Assembly (NCBI GenBank): GCA_027024305.1
Contig: JALVSO010000079.1
Coordinates: forward strand, 1,501 to 8,130
From: Candidatus Parcubacteria bacterium
GTDB lineage: Bacteria > Patescibacteriota > Minisyncoccia > Phycocordibacterales > GCA-2747955
Direction of reading: 5' to 3'
Length of the DNA stretch: 6,630 nt
This document shows positions 5,829-6,630 of this stretch, piece by piece (position 1 is the stretch's first letter; every line of letters starts with the position of its first letter). A model generated the notes under the pieces. The model did no database searches, was not told the origin of the DNA, and saw only the letters and a program-made list of their open reading frames with translations. A program made the translations under genes and the position numbers.

Positions 5829-5872
5829 GTAAATTCAAAACCAAATTGCCGGTTTAGAGTCAAACAGCTGAT

Positions 5873-5895
5873 GGCTTTAGCCGGTATTTTTTTTT
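5873..5895 (+). terminator. Weak terminator-like GGC/GCC hairpin with T9
   Basis: GGCT-TT-AGCC (5873-5882) is followed by GGTA and nine T. The stem is very short, so termination is uncertain. It lies just outside the right end of the 384-bp element and would shield the downstream gene from read-through. Confidence 0.35.
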
Positions 5896-5906
5896 AACTT
5901 CAAAAA

Positions 5907-5949
5907 GGCGGTGAGCTTCGCTCGCCGCCAAGGGCCGAAAGGAGGGCCC
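5907..5949 (+). promoter_or_regulatory. Leader with hairpin and Shine-Dalgarno held in a loop
   Basis: A hairpin at 5907-5929 (GGCGGTGAG with CTCGCCGCC, TTCG in the loop) repeats the 4793-4815 hairpin with one base changed; the change turns a G-C pair into G-U. Next, GGGCC (5932-5936) can pair with GGCCC (5945-5949). This places the AAAGGAG of the ribosome binding site in an eight-base loop (5937-5944) right before the ATG at 5954. That arrangement could tune translation. No promoter is evident between 5860 and 5907. Confidence 0.55.
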
Positions 5950-5953
5950 AAAA

Positions 5954-6630
5954 ATGAAAAAACTGATTAACGCCATTTTGGCGGTGCTGGCCCTTTGGGT
6001 CAGCACTGCCACCGCCGACGACGGCGTTGCCGTCGTTCGGCAGTTTATCGGCAGTTACACCGGGGTTTCCCCGGTGGTAACTGCCGCCGGGAAGAGTGAT
6101 TTCCTGGTGGCCGCTTGCGGTCACCGGGAAAAAATCACTTTTACCCCGGCCACCCGGGGGCGCATGGCACAAGCCATGCGCAACCCCCGCTCGGGGGCCC
6201 GCCTGGGGACTATTTGTCCCAATCAGGCGGCGGCGGTCACCCGCCTAATCTCCGCCTGCTTGGCGGAGAAAAAGGCGGCAGCCGCTCCCGCTCCCGCCCC
6301 GGGGGTTCTGTCTCGCTGGTCCCGGGAGGAGGCCGCCCGGAGTCAGGCCATCCTGGCTGCTCGGGTAGACCCGGTGTCCTCCCCGGTTCTCGGGGAGACC
6401 AGATTGAGGGTCTCCCGAAACCATGCCTGGGGGCAGGTCGGCGCCGCCTTCGTCGGTGGTGCCTGGGGTGCGGCAGCTGCCCATCTCCGCCGTTCGGACA
6501 GGTATTCCCTGTCCGCGGTGGCTACGGGGGGTGCCGCCACCTCTACCTCCACTGCCACCGGCGGAGCCGGGGGGAATGGTTACGGTGGCAACACCGTAAT
6601 CAACCCCCCCTCCCCCGGAGGGCGTAAGCC
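5954..6630 (+). CDS. Secreted protein, Ala/Gly-rich, runs off the right edge (partial)
   Basis: The frame from ATG 5954 stays open for 225 codons to the window end. A cleavable signal peptide is clear: MKKLINAILAVLALWVSTATA, then DD, with A19-T20-A21 as the likely cleavage site. The mature part begins VAVVRQFIGSYTGVSPVV and has C55, C88 and C102. An Ala/Pro linker (AAAAPAPAPG) sits near residue 110, a hydrophobic AFVGGAWGAAAAHL stretch near 165-180, and the sequence then turns Gly/Thr/Ser-rich (TGGAGGNGYGGN). AAAGGAGG sits eight bases before the ATG, so the start is firm. Codons are overwhelmingly GC-ending and all four Trp codons are UGG. Other open frames on both strands over 6115-6627 are by-products of high GC. 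The low-complexity tail suggests a surface or cell-wall-associated protein. Family not recognised, and the C-terminus is missing. Confidence 0.8.
   Translation, partial: MKKLINAILAVLALWVSTATADDGVAVVRQFIGSYTGVSPVVTAAGKSDFLVAACGHREKITFTPATRGRMAQAMRNPRSGARLGTICPNQAAAVTRLISACLAEKKAAAAPAPAPGVLSRWSREEAARSQAILAARVDPVSSPVLGETRLRVSRNHAWGQVGAAFVGGAWGAAAAHLRRSDRYSLSAVATGGAATSTSTATGGAGGNGYGGNTVINPPSPGGRK

Larger units (their letters stand above)
5477..5860. mobile_element. 384-bp element with 27-bp terminal inverted repeats, MITE-like
   Basis: The segment 5477-5503 (ACTCTAAGCCGGCAATTTG... ) matches the reverse complement of 5834-5860 with two mismatches over 27 bp. No coding sequence inside is credible. 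The interior is a mosaic of inverted words: AAGTTGCAAG at 5523-5532 and 5538-5547 with complements at 5601-5610 and 5624-5633, several TTC-loop hairpins, and three ATTGCGAG-type repeats. A non-autonomous insertion element or a nested pile-up of repeats fits best. A structured RNA is an alternative. No target-site duplication is obvious. Confidence 0.6.

Noticed and set aside
5480..5863. Minus-strand open frames over 5480-5863
   Set aside because: They coincide with the inverted-repeat element and translate hairpins and dispersed repeats. No start signal or protein-like character.
6115..6627. Plus-strand frame starting at 6115 and minus-strand frames at 6245-6558
   Set aside because: High GC keeps all frames open. 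The frame from ATG 5954 has the ribosome site, a clean signal peptide and GC-ending codons.
1..6630. tRNA gene, including a suppressor tRNA with UCA anticodon
   Set aside because: No T-loop GTTCRA motif with matching acceptor and D arms was found in gene-free stretches on either strand by eye.

Overview
The window looks like a piece of a bacterial genome of the Candidate Phyla Radiation (Patescibacteria) type. The reasons are several exported or charged proteins I do not recognise, sparse Shine-Dalgarno sites, strong hairpin terminators and repeat-filled intergenic space. The lineage is an inference; there is no rRNA, tRNA or marker gene here to fix it.

Layout. Positions 1-559 hold no gene but carry two copies of a ~100-bp terminal-inverted-repeat element. 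A membrane-anchored, cysteine-containing protein follows (560-1213), closed by an intrinsic terminator. A third, inverted and diverged copy of the element lies at about 1355-1455. Next comes a near-ideal sigma70-type promoter (TTGACA-18-TATAAT) so close to the next ATG that the transcript should be leaderless. It drives a two-gene operon: a 99-residue acidic helical protein (1498-1797) and, two bases later, a 947-codon gene (1800-4643). The operon ends at a strong hairpin terminator with a GAAA loop.

The main result is the 947-codon gene. Under the standard code it breaks into four or more pieces, but every break is a UGA (six of them). There is no in-frame UAA or UAG until 4641-4643, and no frameshift. 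The six UGA plus five UGG codons give a normal tryptophan content, and the contexts suit Trp. UGA read as Trp is the best reading, with Gly (as in Gracilibacteria/Absconditabacteria) second. No complete gene in the window ends in UGA.

From about 4.9 kb the coding sequence becomes markedly GC-rich. Two exported-protein genes lie here: a small probable lipoprotein (4951-5316) and a secreted protein running off the right edge (5954 onward). Both have good Shine-Dalgarno sites with hairpins in their leaders. Between and before them lie an 86-bp near-palindrome (4766-4851) and a 384-bp element with 27-bp inverted ends (5477-5860). The latter is packed with small TTC-loop hairpins and dispersed ATTGCGAG-type repeats. 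The change in composition may be a real accessory region or, less likely, an assembly join.
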